From assembly GCA_013141175.1 (NCBI GenBank), contig JABFRN010000001.1, positions 3,740,001 to 3,804,000 of the forward strand: a DNA stretch of 64,000 nucleotides, given 5' to 3'. Below, in pieces: positions 17,848 to 26,712 of this stretch. Source of the stretch: Lysobacter sp. (lineage in GTDB: Bacteria > Pseudomonadota > Gammaproteobacteria > Xanthomonadales > Xanthomonadaceae). A program made the translations under genes and the position numbers. The notes below the pieces were generated by a model. That model was not told the DNA's origin. It saw only the letters and a program-made list of their open reading frames with translations, and searched no databases. Within the stretch, counting starts at the first letter, position 1. Every line of letters starts with the position of its first letter.

Positions 17848-19267
17848 TGTTCCGGCTTGCGCATGGCAATTCCAGCGCGACGCGATCCGCGTCTTCCATT
17901 TCGTCCGCTGTGCCATGGATACGCAGACCGGTGTCGCGCAGTTGGTCTACGCCTTCGATGATGGCCCGGAGCTGATCGAAACCATCACTGTGCCCGGCGC
18001 GCCGTTCCATCTCGACGGCCTGCGCGCCGCCGCAGCGGAACAAGCGCTGCGCCTGCTGCACCTGATCGCCGGCATCAGCTATTACAAAGCGGCAGTACCA
18101 CCGACGATCGCCGTCGACAGCTACAGCATCGATGCCGATACCGCCACGCTGCTGGAAACGATCTATCTCAATGGCCTCGGCGAATTCGCGTATCGCAATG
18201 GCCTGGATCTGCACGGGAAGATCCGGTTTCCTGTGGGGGGGGCTTCAGGCCCGACGGGCACCGACCCGCCGGTATCGGTGTTCGGGGCTGAAGCCCTTCC
18301 CACAAGTGCGGATTCGCTCGGCTTGCGCGAACACGCGTTGGTCGCGATCGGCGGCGGCAAGGATTCGCTGGTGAGCATCGAGGCCCTGCGCGGCATCGGC
18401 GTGGAACAGACCGTGACCTGGATCGGTGGTTCGCAGTTGATCAAGGCCTGCGCAGAGCGCACCGGGCTGCCGACCTTGAATCTCGGTCGTCAGCTTGCGC
18501 CGGAGTTGTTCGAGTACAACCGCCAAGGCGCGTGGAACGGGCATATCCCGGTGACTGCCGTGAATTCGGCGATCCTGGTGTTCGCGGCGGTGTTGCTGGA
18601 TGCCGACCAGGTGGTGTTCTCGAACGAGCGCTCGGCCAGTTACGGCAGCATGATCGAAGGAACAGGCGAGGTGAATCACCAGTGGTCGAAAGGCTGGGCG
18701 TTCGAGCAGGCGTTCGGCGACCACGTGCAGCGCCATGTCGCAGCCGACCTGAAGTATTACTCGCTGTTGCGCCCGCTCAGCGAACTGGCGGTGGCGCGGC
18801 AGTTCGCGAAGACCGATCGTTACGACGCGCATTTCTCCAGTTGCAATCGCAACTTCCATATCCTCGGCGAGCGTCCTGTCAACCGCTGGTGCGGCGTCTG
18901 CCCGAAATGCCATTTCGTGTTCCTGGCGCTGGCGCCGTTCATGTCGAAACCGCGCCTGGTCGGTATTTTCGGCCGCAATCTGCTCGACGATGTCTCGCAG
19001 ATCGGCGGTTACGATGCGTTGCTGGAATACCAGGACCACAAGCCGTTCGAGTGCGTGGGCGAGGGCAGGGAATCGCGCGCGGCCATGGCGACGCTCAGCG
19101 AGCGTCCGGAATGGCGCGAGGACGAGATCGTCGAGCGTTTCGCCCGTGAAATCCGCCCGCAGCTTTCGCCGGTCGAACAGCAGGTCGCACCGATGCTGGT
19201 CATCGACGACGAGCATCGCGTGCCGTCCGTCATCTGGGAACGCCTGCGTGCGCAATTCGCCGCTTAG
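17840..19267 (+). CDS. murL: UDP-MurNAc-L-Ala-L-Glu epimerase MurL
   Basis: 475 residues. MurL, with MurD2, replaces the MurI/MurD route: it uses ATP to epimerise the terminal L-Glu of UDP-MurNAc-L-Ala-L-Glu to D-Glu. Visible: the P-loop-like [17 protein letters not shown] near residue 165, FSNERSAS, a [14 protein letters not shown] cysteine cluster near residues 335-355. The ATG at 17840 overlaps the end of the lysC-lysA fusion by 8 bases; murD2 overlaps the 3' end by 20. Residues about 131-155 are encoded by a palindromic repeat (18232-18304) that looks inserted in frame. The call rests on the motif and on the murD2 neighbour. Confidence 0.88.
   Translation: MFDVPACAWQFQRDAIRVFHFVRCAMDTQTGVAQLVYAFDDGPELIETITVPGAPFHLDGLRAAAAEQALRLLHLIAGISYYKAAVPPTIAVDSYSIDADTATLLETIYLNGLGEFAYRNGLDLHGKIRFPVGGASGPTGTDPPVSVFGAEALPTSADSLGLREHALVAIGGGKDSLVSIEALRGIGVEQTVTWIGGSQLIKACAERTGLPTLNLGRQLAPELFEYNRQGAWNGHIPVTAVNSAILVFAAVLLDADQVVFSNERSASYGSMIEGTGEVNHQWSKGWAFEQAFGDHVQRHVAADLKYYSLLRPLSELAVARQFAKTDRYDAHFSSCNRNFHILGERPVNRWCGVCPKCHFVFLALAPFMSKPRLVGIFGRNLLDDVSQIGGYDALLEYQDHKPFECVGEGRESRAAMATLSERPEWREDEIVERFAREIRPQLSPVEQQVAPMLVIDDEHRVPSVIWERLRAQFAA
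18232..18304. repeat. REP-like hairpin inside murL
   Basis: TGTGGGGGGGGCTTCAGGCC opens the element and its inverted partner, read on the minus strand, is TGTGGGAAGGGCTTCAGCCC. The arms of about 23 bases enclose a GC-rich loop. It resembles the GTAGGAGCGGCTTCAGCCGCGA repeat at 45239 and lies wholly in the murL frame without a stop. Confidence 0.8.
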
Positions 19268-20651
19268 CATTTCGCGACTCGACGGTTTGCGGGTCGCGCT
19301 CTGGGGCTGGGGCCGCGAGGGCCGTGCCGCATATCGCGCGCTGCGGCGCCGTTCGCCGGCGCTGCCGCTGACATTGTTCTGCGGTGCCGATGAAATCGAA
19401 GAAGCGCACGCACTCGAAGACGAGTTGCTGACGATCGACACCGATGCCGGCATCGAGCATCTGTCCCGGTTCGATGTGGTGGTGAAATCTCCCGGCATCA
19501 GTCCGTACAGGCCCGAAGCGCTCGGCGCCGCGCAGCGCGGCACGCGCTTCATCGGCGGCACCGCGTTGTGGTTCGCCGAAAATCCCGGGGCACGCACGAT
19601 CTGCGTCACCGGCACCAAGGGCAAGAGCACCACCACCGCGCTGCTCGCGCATCTGTTGCGTGCCGGCGGGCATCGCACTGCGCTGTGCGGCAATATCGGG
19701 ATGCCGCTGCTGGAGCTGCTCGATGTCGAGCCATCGGCGGAATTCTGGGCGATCGAACTGTCGAGCTACCAGACCCGCGATGTCGCGGCGTCCGGCGTGT
19801 CGCCGGAGATCGCGGTGGCGACCAATGTGTTCCCGGAGCATCTCGATTGGCACGGCAGCGAAGCGCGTTACGTCGAGGACAAGCTGGCGCTGTTCATCGA
19901 GGCGAAGCCGCGCATCGCGATCCTCAACGCGGGCGATCGCGCGCTGGCTGCGCTGGACTTGCCCGACAGCGAAGTGCGCTTTTTCGGTGGCGCCGGCGGC
20001 TGGCATCTGCGTGGCGACGTGGTCTGTCGCGGCGAAGAGGCGGTCTTCGACACCAGTGGCCTGCCGCTGCCCGGACGCCACAATCGCGGCAATCTGTGCG
20101 CGGTATTCGCGGCCATCGAAGCGTTGGGGCTCGACGCCGCCGCGCTGGCGCCGCATGCCGCCAGTTTCCAGCCACTGCCGCACCGGCTGCAGGCGCTGGG
20201 CATGCGGAACGGCATCCTCTACGTCAACGATTCGATCAGCACCACGCCGCATGCCAGTCTTGCCGCGCTGGACTGTTTCCGCGCGCAGCGGGTCGCCTTG
20301 ATCGTGGGCGGGCATGATCGCGGAATCGATTGGGCCGATTTCGCCGAAGCCATGCATGCGCAAGCGCCTGCGGCCATCGTGACTGTCGGTCAGAACGGTC
20401 CGAAGATCCATGGGTTGTTGGCGCCGGTCGCGGCGGCGGCGGGCTTCGCGCTCGCTGAAGCCGGCGATCTGGGCGAGGCCACCGCCCGGGCGCGCGACCT
20501 GCTCGGCGGCGAAGGCGTGATCCTGCTTTCGCCCGGTGCGCCCAGCTTCGGCGCCTACCGCGACTACACCGAGCGCGGGCGGCATTTCGCGACCCTTGCG
20601 GGGTTCGATCCGGAGACGATCGCTGCCATCCCGGGGCTCGGGATCGATTGA
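19248..20651 (+). CDS. murD2: UDP-MurNAc-L-alanine--L-glutamate ligase MurD2
   Basis: 467 residues, Mur ligase family. MurD2 adds L-Glu, not D-Glu, to UDP-MurNAc-L-Ala; MurL then epimerises it. Present: N-terminal Rossmann-like [17 protein letters not shown] site [28 protein letters not shown], central [11 protein letters not shown] and C-terminal [11 protein letters not shown]. The GTG at 19248 gives a start just before the conserved [12 protein letters not shown]; no in-frame ATG fits. The overlap with murL (20 bases) indicates translational coupling. Assigned as MurD2 and not MurD mainly because of the murL partner. Confidence 0.88.
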   Translation: MRNSPLSISRLDGLRVALWGWGREGRAAYRALRRRSPALPLTLFCGADEIEEAHALEDELLTIDTDAGIEHLSRFDVVVKSPGISPYRPEALGAAQRGTRFIGGTALWFAENPGARTICVTGTKGKSTTTALLAHLLRAGGHRTALCGNIGMPLLELLDVEPSAEFWAIELSSYQTRDVAASGVSPEIAVATNVFPEHLDWHGSEARYVEDKLALFIEAKPRIAILNAGDRALAALDLPDSEVRFFGGAGGWHLRGDVVCRGEEAVFDTSGLPLPGRHNRGNLCAVFAAIEALGLDAAALAPHAASFQPLPHRLQALGMRNGILYVNDSISTTPHASLAALDCFRAQRVALIVGGHDRGIDWADFAEAMHAQAPAAIVTVGQNGPKIHGLLAPVAAAAGFALAEAGDLGEATARARDLLGGEGVILLSPGAPSFGAYRDYTERGRHFATLAGFDPETIAAIPGLGID

Positions 20652-20756
20652 GCCTTCGGACCGGGCGGCGCCATCCGGCCGACGCCCGTGGCGGCAATCG
20701 TCGTGGTTTCCGGGTAGTCTGGACCGCTACCCCCAGAACACCCAAGGAGTACGGTC

Positions 20757-21554
20757 ATGCGTTCGATGCGATGGGCAGGTTTGTTCGCCCTGTTGTCTTT
20801 TTCCCTGATGGCCTCCCCGGCGTTTGCTGCGATGCAGGCCAAACCAGTCGAGTGGAAGCAGGGCAAGCAGCGTTTCAGCGGTTTTCTCGTCTACAACGAT
20901 GCCACCACGACCAAACGCCCGGGTCTGATGATGGTGCCCGATTGGAAAGGCGTGACCCCGGCGGCGGTCGAGAACGCCAAACAGATCGCCAATGCCGGCT
21001 ACGTCGTGCTGGTCGCGGATGTCTACGGCAAAGGCATACGCCCGAAGGACGACAAGGCTGCGCGTGCGCAGGTGACGAAACTCTACGAGAACCTTCCGGG
21101 CCTGCGCGCGCGCGCCGCCGCAGCGCTCGAAGCACTGCGCGGACAGGCCAAGAACGCACCGATCGACATCGCCCGCATCGGCGCGATCGGATTCTGCTTC
21201 GGCGGCAAGACCGTGCTCGAGCTCGCGCGCGGCGGTGCCGATGTGGCGGGGGTCGTGAGCTTCCACGGCGGCCTCGACACGACGATGCCCGCGCCATCCG
21301 GCGGACTCAAGGCCAGCGTGCTGGTGCTCAACGGCGCGGACGACACCAATGTGCCGGCCGAGCAGATCCAGGGTTTCCAGGGCGAAATGAAGAATGCGGG
21401 CGCGGACTGGCAGTTCGTGAACTTCAGCGGCGCGGTGCATTGCTTCGCGCTGGAAAGCGCCAACAGCCCGCCGAACTGCGTCTACAACGCGCTTGCGGCC
21501 AAACGCGCGTATACGATGATGAACCAGTTCTTCTACGAGCGTTTCGGCGGCTGA
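20757..21554 (+). CDS. Exported dienelactone hydrolase family protein
   Basis: 265 residues. The signal peptide ends near FAAMQA (about residue 25). The alpha/beta-hydrolase core has the Cys nucleophile in GFCFGGKT, Asp in LNGADDTNVP and His in FSGAVHCFA, the triad of dienelactone hydrolases. Real substrate unknown; periplasmic location is unlike the classic cytosolic enzymes of chlorocatechol breakdown. Its 3' end overlaps the HhH gene on the other strand by 22 bases. Confidence 0.87.
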   Translation: MRSMRWAGLFALLSFSLMASPAFAAMQAKPVEWKQGKQRFSGFLVYNDATTTKRPGLMMVPDWKGVTPAAVENAKQIANAGYVVLVADVYGKGIRPKDDKAARAQVTKLYENLPGLRARAAAALEALRGQAKNAPIDIARIGAIGFCFGGKTVLELARGGADVAGVVSFHGGLDTTMPAPSGGLKASVLVLNGADDTNVPAEQIQGFQGEMKNAGADWQFVNFSGAVHCFALESANSPPNCVYNALAAKRAYTMMNQFFYERFGG

Positions 21555-21787
21555 GTCGCGGTTTCCGCCGCGGCGATCGCTCCGGCGATCGCCGCGCGCG
21601 CCTGCGGGCTGTTGCGCCAGCAGGTGGTGCCGAGCATCGCCGCGATCCGCTTCACGATGCCATCCACATCGGTCTTCGCCAGCGTTTGCAGCGAATCGAA
21701 TCCGATCTGTTCGAGGCGGCCGATCACGGTCGGCCCGACGCCCTTCACGGTCAGCAGCAGTGCGCGTTCGTCGGCGGAAAAGCCCAC
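21533..21787 (-). CDS. Small helix-hairpin-helix protein
   Basis: 84 residues with GTG start at 21787, four bases after the ispB stop. The motif LLLTVKGVGPTVIGRLEQIG is a classic HhH, followed by SLQTLAKTDV, so sequence-independent DNA binding is likely. Related small proteins are sometimes named pathogenicity-locus or mitomycin-resistance proteins, without proof of role. No strong ribosome binding site; translational coupling to ispB is likely. The last 22 bases are antisense to the dienelactone hydrolase gene. Confidence 0.7.
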   Translation of the reverse strand: MGFSADERALLLTVKGVGPTVIGRLEQIGFDSLQTLAKTDVDGIVKRIAAMLGTTCWRNSPQARAAIAGAIAAAETATQPPKRS

Positions 21788-21791
21788 CGCG

Positions 21792-22787
21792 TCAGTGATC
21801 GCGACGGACGGCGTAGCGCGCCAGCCCGCGCAAGGCGGCAATGGCGTCGTTCTCGTCCAGTCCGTCCAATGCCGCCTCGGCCGCCGCCGCGTACGTTTCC
21901 GCACGACGACGGCTGTATTCCAATCCTCCGGTGGCTTCGATCGCCGCCAAGACTTCCGGCATCGCATCGACATCGCCGTTTTCGACGATGGCGCGCAGGC
22001 GGTCGCGCATGCCCGGACCGGAATGCTGGATCGCATGGATCAGCGGCAGGGTCGCCTTGCCTTCGGCCAGATCGTCGCCCAGGTGCTTGCCGAGTGCGGT
22101 TTCGTCGGCGCTGTAATCCAGGACGTCGTCGGCGATCTGGAAAGCGTATCCCAGCGCCATGCCGTAATCGTGGAGGCGCTGCTGCACGGTGTCGTCGCTG
22201 CCGGCGAGATAAGCGCCGAGCCGGGTCGCGGCGGCGAACAGCACGGCGGTCTTGCGTTCGATCACCTTGAGATACGCCGGTTCGTCGGTGTCCGGGTTGC
22301 GGATGTGCAGCAACTGCAGGACTTCGCCCTCGGCGATGGCGTTGGTGGTGTCGGCAAGGACCTTCATCACCGGCAGCCGCTCCAGTTCGACCATCAACTG
22401 GAAGCTTCGCGAGTAGAGGAAATCGCCGACCAGCACGCTGGCGGCGTTGCCGAACAGGGCATTGGCGGTCTTGCGGCCACGGCGCAGGTCGGATTCGTCG
22501 ACCACATCGTCGTGGAGCAGGGTAGCGGTATGGATGAATTCGACCACCGCCGCCAGTTGGTGGGCGTCCGCCCCGCCGTGGCCGAGGCCCCGGGCGGCGA
22601 GCAGCAGCAGCATCGGGCGCAGGCGCTTGCCGCCGGCGGCGATGATGTGCTCGGCGACCTGATTGACGAGGGCCACGTCCGATCCCAGGCGCCGGCGGAT
22701 CAGCGCGTCGACTGCAGCCATGTCCGGGGCGGCGAGGGCCTGGATAGCGGGCAGATCGAGCGAAACGGGCGCCGAGGTCGCTTCCAT
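21792..22787 (-). CDS. ispB: Octaprenyl diphosphate synthase
   Basis: 331 residues. Makes the C40 prenyl tail for ubiquinone by adding isopentenyl units to farnesyl diphosphate. Both Asp-rich motifs are intact: HDDVVDESDLRRG in the first and QIADDVLDY in the second; KRLRPMLLLL binds IPP. The chain-length class (octaprenyl) is inferred from overall similarity. A minus-strand -10 box (TATAAT, 22819-22814) lies 26 bases upstream of the ATG, back to back with the ssb promoter. Confidence 0.93.
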   Translation of the reverse strand: MEATSAPVSLDLPAIQALAAPDMAAVDALIRRRLGSDVALVNQVAEHIIAAGGKRLRPMLLLLAARGLGHGGADAHQLAAVVEFIHTATLLHDDVVDESDLRRGRKTANALFGNAASVLVGDFLYSRSFQLMVELERLPVMKVLADTTNAIAEGEVLQLLHIRNPDTDEPAYLKVIERKTAVLFAAATRLGAYLAGSDDTVQQRLHDYGMALGYAFQIADDVLDYSADETALGKHLGDDLAEGKATLPLIHAIQHSGPGMRDRLRAIVENGDVDAMPEVLAAIEATGGLEYSRRRAETYAAAAEAALDGLDENDAIAALRGLARYAVRRDH

Positions 22788-22813
22788 GGGGGATCCAGAC
22801 AGGTGAGGCGCAC

Positions 22814-22819
22814 ATTATA
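22814..22819 (-). promoter_or_regulatory. -10 box of ispB
   Basis: A perfect TATAAT on the minus strand, with TGAACC about 17 bases further upstream as a weak -35. It leaves a short leader before the ATG at 22787. Confidence 0.6.
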
Positions 22820-22895
22820 AGAGGCCCAGCCTTGCGGGTTCAGGCATTTCTTACCCGCTCATGCGGAGAACCCCGATACCCGGGTGGTGGCCGGC

Positions 22896-22901
22896 TATAA
22901 T
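22896..22901 (+). promoter_or_regulatory. -10 box of ssb
   Basis: A perfect TATAAT 44 bases before the ssb ATG. The -35 region has no good match. Confidence 0.6.
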
Positions 22902-22945
22902 CCAATGCTCATCGCCAATACCGGCGACTCAGCAGGAAACTGTTC

Positions 22946-23455
22946 ATGGCACGCGGCGTCAACAAGGTGATCCTGGTCGGCAACCTCGGCAACGATCCCG
23001 ACACCAAATACACCCAGGGCGGCATGGCCGTCACCAAAATCAGCCTGGCGACCACTTCGGTCCGCAAGGACAAAGAGGGCAACACCCAGGAGCGCACCGA
23101 GTGGCACCGGGTGACCTTCTTCGGCAAGCTCGGCGAGATCGCTGGCGAATACCTGCGCAAGGGTAGCCAGGTCTACGTCGAAGGCTCGATCCGCTACGAC
23201 AAATACACCGGCCAGGACGGCGTCGAGAAATACACCACCGATATCATCGCCGACGAAATGCAGATGATGGGTGGTCGCAGCGAAGGCGGTGGCAGTGGTG
23301 GTGCCGAACGCCCGGCGCGCGCGCCGCGCGAGAGCGGTGGTGGTGGCGGCTACGGCGGCGGCCAGCGCAGCGGTGGCGGCGGTCAACGCCAGCAACCGGC
23401 GGCGAGCAGTCCTCCGCCGATGGACGATTTCTCGGACGACGATATTCCGTTCTGA
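22946..23455 (+). CDS. ssb: Single-stranded DNA-binding protein
   Basis: 169 residues. The OB-fold fills residues 1-110 ([34 protein letters not shown]). It is followed by a Gly/Arg-rich flexible linker and the acidic C-terminal tip [10 protein letters not shown], which binds repair and replication partners. Size and layout are normal. A strong terminator follows. Confidence 0.97.
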   Translation: MARGVNKVILVGNLGNDPDTKYTQGGMAVTKISLATTSVRKDKEGNTQERTEWHRVTFFGKLGEIAGEYLRKGSQVYVEGSIRYDKYTGQDGVEKYTTDIIADEMQMMGGRSEGGGSGGAERPARAPRESGGGGGYGGGQRSGGGGQRQQPAASSPPPMDDFSDDDIPF

Positions 23456-23494
23456 TCCGCGATCCGCGATCCGCGGGCGGCTGGAAGGATTGTC

Positions 23495-23526
23495 GAAAGG
23501 CCCGTTTCCGCGGGCCTTTCTTTTTT
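23495..23526 (+). terminator. Rho-independent terminator of ssb
   Basis: GAAAGGCCCG and CGGGCCTTTC form a perfect 10-bp stem with a six-base loop, followed directly by TTTTTT. Confidence 0.95.
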
Positions 23527-23629
23527 CATCCGCCTGCATCGCATCGGCTCGGATCGCATTCGAACGCTCACCTCGACCCCATTCGTGCACGCGGGCCGTT
23601 CAGTCGTCATCATCCTCAGGGGACATGCC

Positions 23630-26600
23630 ATGCAACGAAGCTTCGCGAGCACCGCATTTTTCACGTTCGTCGCTGGACTGCTGCTCAGCCAGACGATCAC
23701 CCCGCCAGCGCAGGCGCAGCGCGCCGCCGACCGCAACGCGACAACGGCCATCACCGCGCCGCCGTTGATTTCCGCGCCCGGCGCGGAAATCCCGGTCGCT
23801 CTGCGCTCGGCCACGGTGCAGGTCGAAACCGACGGCGGACTGGCACGCACCACGCTGCTGCTGACGCTCTACAACCCCAACGACCGGCTACTGGAAGGCA
23901 CGCTGGAATTCCCGCTGCAGCCGGGCCAGCAGGTCAGTGCGTTCGCGCTGGACATCGGCGGCGAACTGCGCGATGCGGTGCCGGTACCGAAGCAGAAGGC
24001 GCAGCAGGTGTTCGAGAGCATCGAGCGCCGCAACGTCGATCCGGGACTGCTCGAGCAGACGGCCGGCAATCATTTCCGGCTGCGGGTGTATCCGATTCCC
24101 GCGCGCGGCACGCGCCAGGTGCGCCTGGCGATCGATGAGGCGCTGCGTCGCGAGGGCGATGCATGGCGGCTCGATGTACCGGTGCAATTGCTCGCCGATG
24201 CCGACCATCTGTCGCTCGCGATCCGCGTCCGCGGCCTGAGCGTGTCGCCCGTGCAGCGCGGCACGTTCGATGCGCTGCGCTTCGAGCGCGTCAAGGGTGG
24301 CTATGCCGCCCGCTACGAGCTCCTGCGCGAGCGGCTGCCCGCGTCGCCCGGGACGTACCGTCTGCCGCCGCTGGGTTTCCGCCTGCCTGCGGTCGCATCC
24401 GCGCAGACCTATGTGCAAGCTTTCGATGGCGACCGCTTCGCGCTGGTCGATCTGCCGTTGGCGGTCACGCACGGCCGCCCGAGGACGCTGCCGTCTTCGG
24501 TGGGTTTGCTGTGGGATGCGTCGGGATCGGCGCGCAAGCGCGACCGGCAGAGCGAATTCGCTCTGCTCGATCGCTATTTCAAGGCGATGGGCGATGGCAG
24601 CGTGACGCTGCGTCTGCTCCGCGACGTGGGTGAAGACGGCGGTCGCTTCCAGATCCGTGACGGCGACTGGAGCGGATTGCGAAAAGCGCTCGAAACCGCC
24701 GTCTACGACGGCGCCAGCGACCTCGCCGATTGGACGCCCGAGGCTGGCATCGGCGAATACCTGCTGGTCAGCGATGGCCTGCGCAACTACGGCGACGATG
24801 CCTTTCCGGTGCTGCGCGAAGGACAGGTGTTGTATGCATTGAGTTCCGTCGGCGCGAACGCCGATGCCACGCGGTTGTCGGCGCTGGCCGAAGCGCGCGG
24901 TGGACGGCTGGTGCAGTGGCAGGGCCGCGAAGGTCTCGACACCGCCGCCAACGCGCTGCTGAGCGAAGGCAGCCGTATCGTCGGACTGGAAGGCGACGGC
25001 ATCGAGGACCTGCAGCCGCAGGCCTGGGCTGCCGATGGTGGGCTGCTGCGTATCGCAGGGCGACTCACCGAACGGACCGCGACCGTCCGCGTGCGGCTGC
25101 GCGAAGGCGGCAGACTGCGGACCGTTGAAGTTCCGGTGGCCGCGGATGCGCCCGAGAGCAATCAGGTGGCGACGCTCTGGGCCAGTTGGCGGGTCGCCGC
25201 GCACATGGCCGAGCCGGAGCGCCATCGCGCTGCGATCACGCGTCTGGGCCAGCGCTTCGGTCTGGTGACGCCAGGCACATCGCTGTTGGTGCTGGAAGCC
25301 GCCGCCGATTACGTGCGCTACGACATTCCGGCGCCCGCCGCATTGCGCGCCGAAGTCGATGCGCTGCGCCGCTCGCAGGTTGCCGAGAAAGCGCAATCGC
25401 GCAGCCAGCGGCTGGAAGAAGTCGCGTCGCGCTTTGCCGAACGCCAGAGCTGGTTCGCGCGCAAATTTCCGAAAGGCAGTCCATCGAAACCCGAAGCCAG
25501 GAAGGATGAGGTCGCTGTCACCGGCGCCCGCCTTGAGCGCAGTGCGGACAGCGACGACCAACGTGCCCGGCGTAGCGAAGGTGAAGCCTTCGCCGGCGCT
25601 CCGCCGCCTCCACCGCCGCCGGCGCCGATGCCGTCGCAGGCACCGGCCGAAATGGATGCCATCGTTGCCGCGGACGCCGAAGCACCGGCCGGGGCGGTCG
25701 CGAATCGGGCGGTGGCGCCGCTAGCGAAAGACAAGGCTGGATCCGAAGGCCAGGGCGTCTCCATCCAGTTGCAGGCCTGGGCGCCGGATTCGCCTTACGC
25801 CCGTCGTCTGCGCGACGCCAAGGCCGAAGATCTTTACAACGTCTATCTCGACGAGCGCGACAGCCATGCGTCGAGCACCGCGTTCTATCTCGATGTCGCC
25901 GATCTCCTGCTGCGCAAGGGCCGCCGTGCCGAAGCCCTGCGGGTGCTGTCGAATCTGGCCGAACTCGATCTCGAAAACCGCCACGTGCTGCGCGTGCTCG
26001 GCTATCGCCTGATGCAGGCCAAGGACCACGCCCGGGCGGTCGAAGTCTTCCGCGACGTGCTGCGCCTCGCCGACGAAGAACCGCAGAGCCATCGCGACCT
26101 CGGGCTTGCGCTGGCGGCGGCAGGACAGCGTCAGGAAGGCATCGAGCGCCTGTATGAAGTCGCCGCGCGGCCGTGGGATGGGCGCTTCTCTGAAGTCGAA
26201 CTTGTCGCGCTGAACGAACTGAACGCGGTCATCGCCACCAGTTCGCAGCCGCTCGACACCGCCTTCATCGACCGTCGCCTGCTGAGCAACATGCCGCTCG
26301 ACCTGCGCGTCGTGCTGGGCTGGGACAGCGACAACAGCGACATGGACCTGTGGGTGACCGATCCCAACGGCGAACGTTGTTACTACGGCAATCGCAACAC
26401 TTACCAGGGTGGCCTGCTCAGCGACGATTTCACCGGCGGCTACGGTCCCGAGGAATTCGTGCTGCGCGATGCCAAGCCCGGCAAGTACAAGGTCGAAGCC
26501 AATTTCTTCGGCGACCGCCAGCAGATCGTGACCGGTGCGACCACGCTGAGCATGCAGTTCAGCACCGGCTGGGGCACCCGCCGACAGCAGGATCAGAGTG

Positions 26601-26662
26601 TCACCCTGCGCCTGAGCGGGCAGAGCGAGACGGTGTTCGTCGGCGAGTTCGAGGTGAAGTAA
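23630..26662 (+). CDS. Exported VIT/VWA/TPR/DUF2135 protein
   Basis: 1010 residues. Order of parts: signal peptide (1-30), VIT domain (about 45-170, with LEFPLQPGQQVSAF), a VWA-like domain with the metal-site motif WDASGSARKRD near residue 305, a Gln/Arg-rich helical stretch and a Pro run (PPPPPPPAPMP, about 655), TPR-like helices (about 750-860), and a C-terminal DUF2135 domain (WDSDNSDMDLWVTDPNGE). VIT/VWA proteins are usually adhesion or protein-binding factors; DUF2135 has no assigned role. AGGGGA precedes the ATG at 23630. Periplasmic or surface location is inferred. It stands alone. Confidence 0.85.
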   Translation: MQRSFASTAFFTFVAGLLLSQTITPPAQAQRAADRNATTAITAPPLISAPGAEIPVALRSATVQVETDGGLARTTLLLTLYNPNDRLLEGTLEFPLQPGQQVSAFALDIGGELRDAVPVPKQKAQQVFESIERRNVDPGLLEQTAGNHFRLRVYPIPARGTRQVRLAIDEALRREGDAWRLDVPVQLLADADHLSLAIRVRGLSVSPVQRGTFDALRFERVKGGYAARYELLRERLPASPGTYRLPPLGFRLPAVASAQTYVQAFDGDRFALVDLPLAVTHGRPRTLPSSVGLLWDASGSARKRDRQSEFALLDRYFKAMGDGSVTLRLLRDVGEDGGRFQIRDGDWSGLRKALETAVYDGASDLADWTPEAGIGEYLLVSDGLRNYGDDAFPVLREGQVLYALSSVGANADATRLSALAEARGGRLVQWQGREGLDTAANALLSEGSRIVGLEGDGIEDLQPQAWAADGGLLRIAGRLTERTATVRVRLREGGRLRTVEVPVAADAPESNQVATLWASWRVAAHMAEPERHRAAITRLGQRFGLVTPGTSLLVLEAAADYVRYDIPAPAALRAEVDALRRSQVAEKAQSRSQRLEEVASRFAERQSWFARKFPKGSPSKPEARKDEVAVTGARLERSADSDDQRARRSEGEAFAGAPPPPPPPAPMPSQAPAEMDAIVAADAEAPAGAVANRAVAPLAKDKAGSEGQGVSIQLQAWAPDSPYARRLRDAKAEDLYNVYLDERDSHASSTAFYLDVADLLLRKGRRAEALRVLSNLAELDLENRHVLRVLGYRLMQAKDHARAVEVFRDVLRLADEEPQSHRDLGLALAAAGQRQEGIERLYEVAARPWDGRFSEVELVALNELNAVIATSSQPLDTAFIDRRLLSNMPLDLRVVLGWDSDNSDMDLWVTDPNGERCYYGNRNTYQGGLLSDDFTGGYGPEEFVLRDAKPGKYKVEANFFGDRQQIVTGATTLSMQFSTGWGTRRQQDQSVTLRLSGQSETVFVGEFEVK

Positions 26663-26681
26663 CCGTCCGATGGCTTCGGAA

Positions 26682-26712
26682 CATCATCGCCCGGCGCGCC
26701 CGGGCGATGATG
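26682..26712. terminator. Hairpin between convergent genes
   Basis: CATCATCGCCCGG and CCGGGCGATGATG form a 13-bp perfect stem with a five-base loop at the meeting point of the VIT gene and the acyltransferase gene, whose last codons lie inside it. There is no T run, so termination is inferred from position. Confidence 0.55.
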
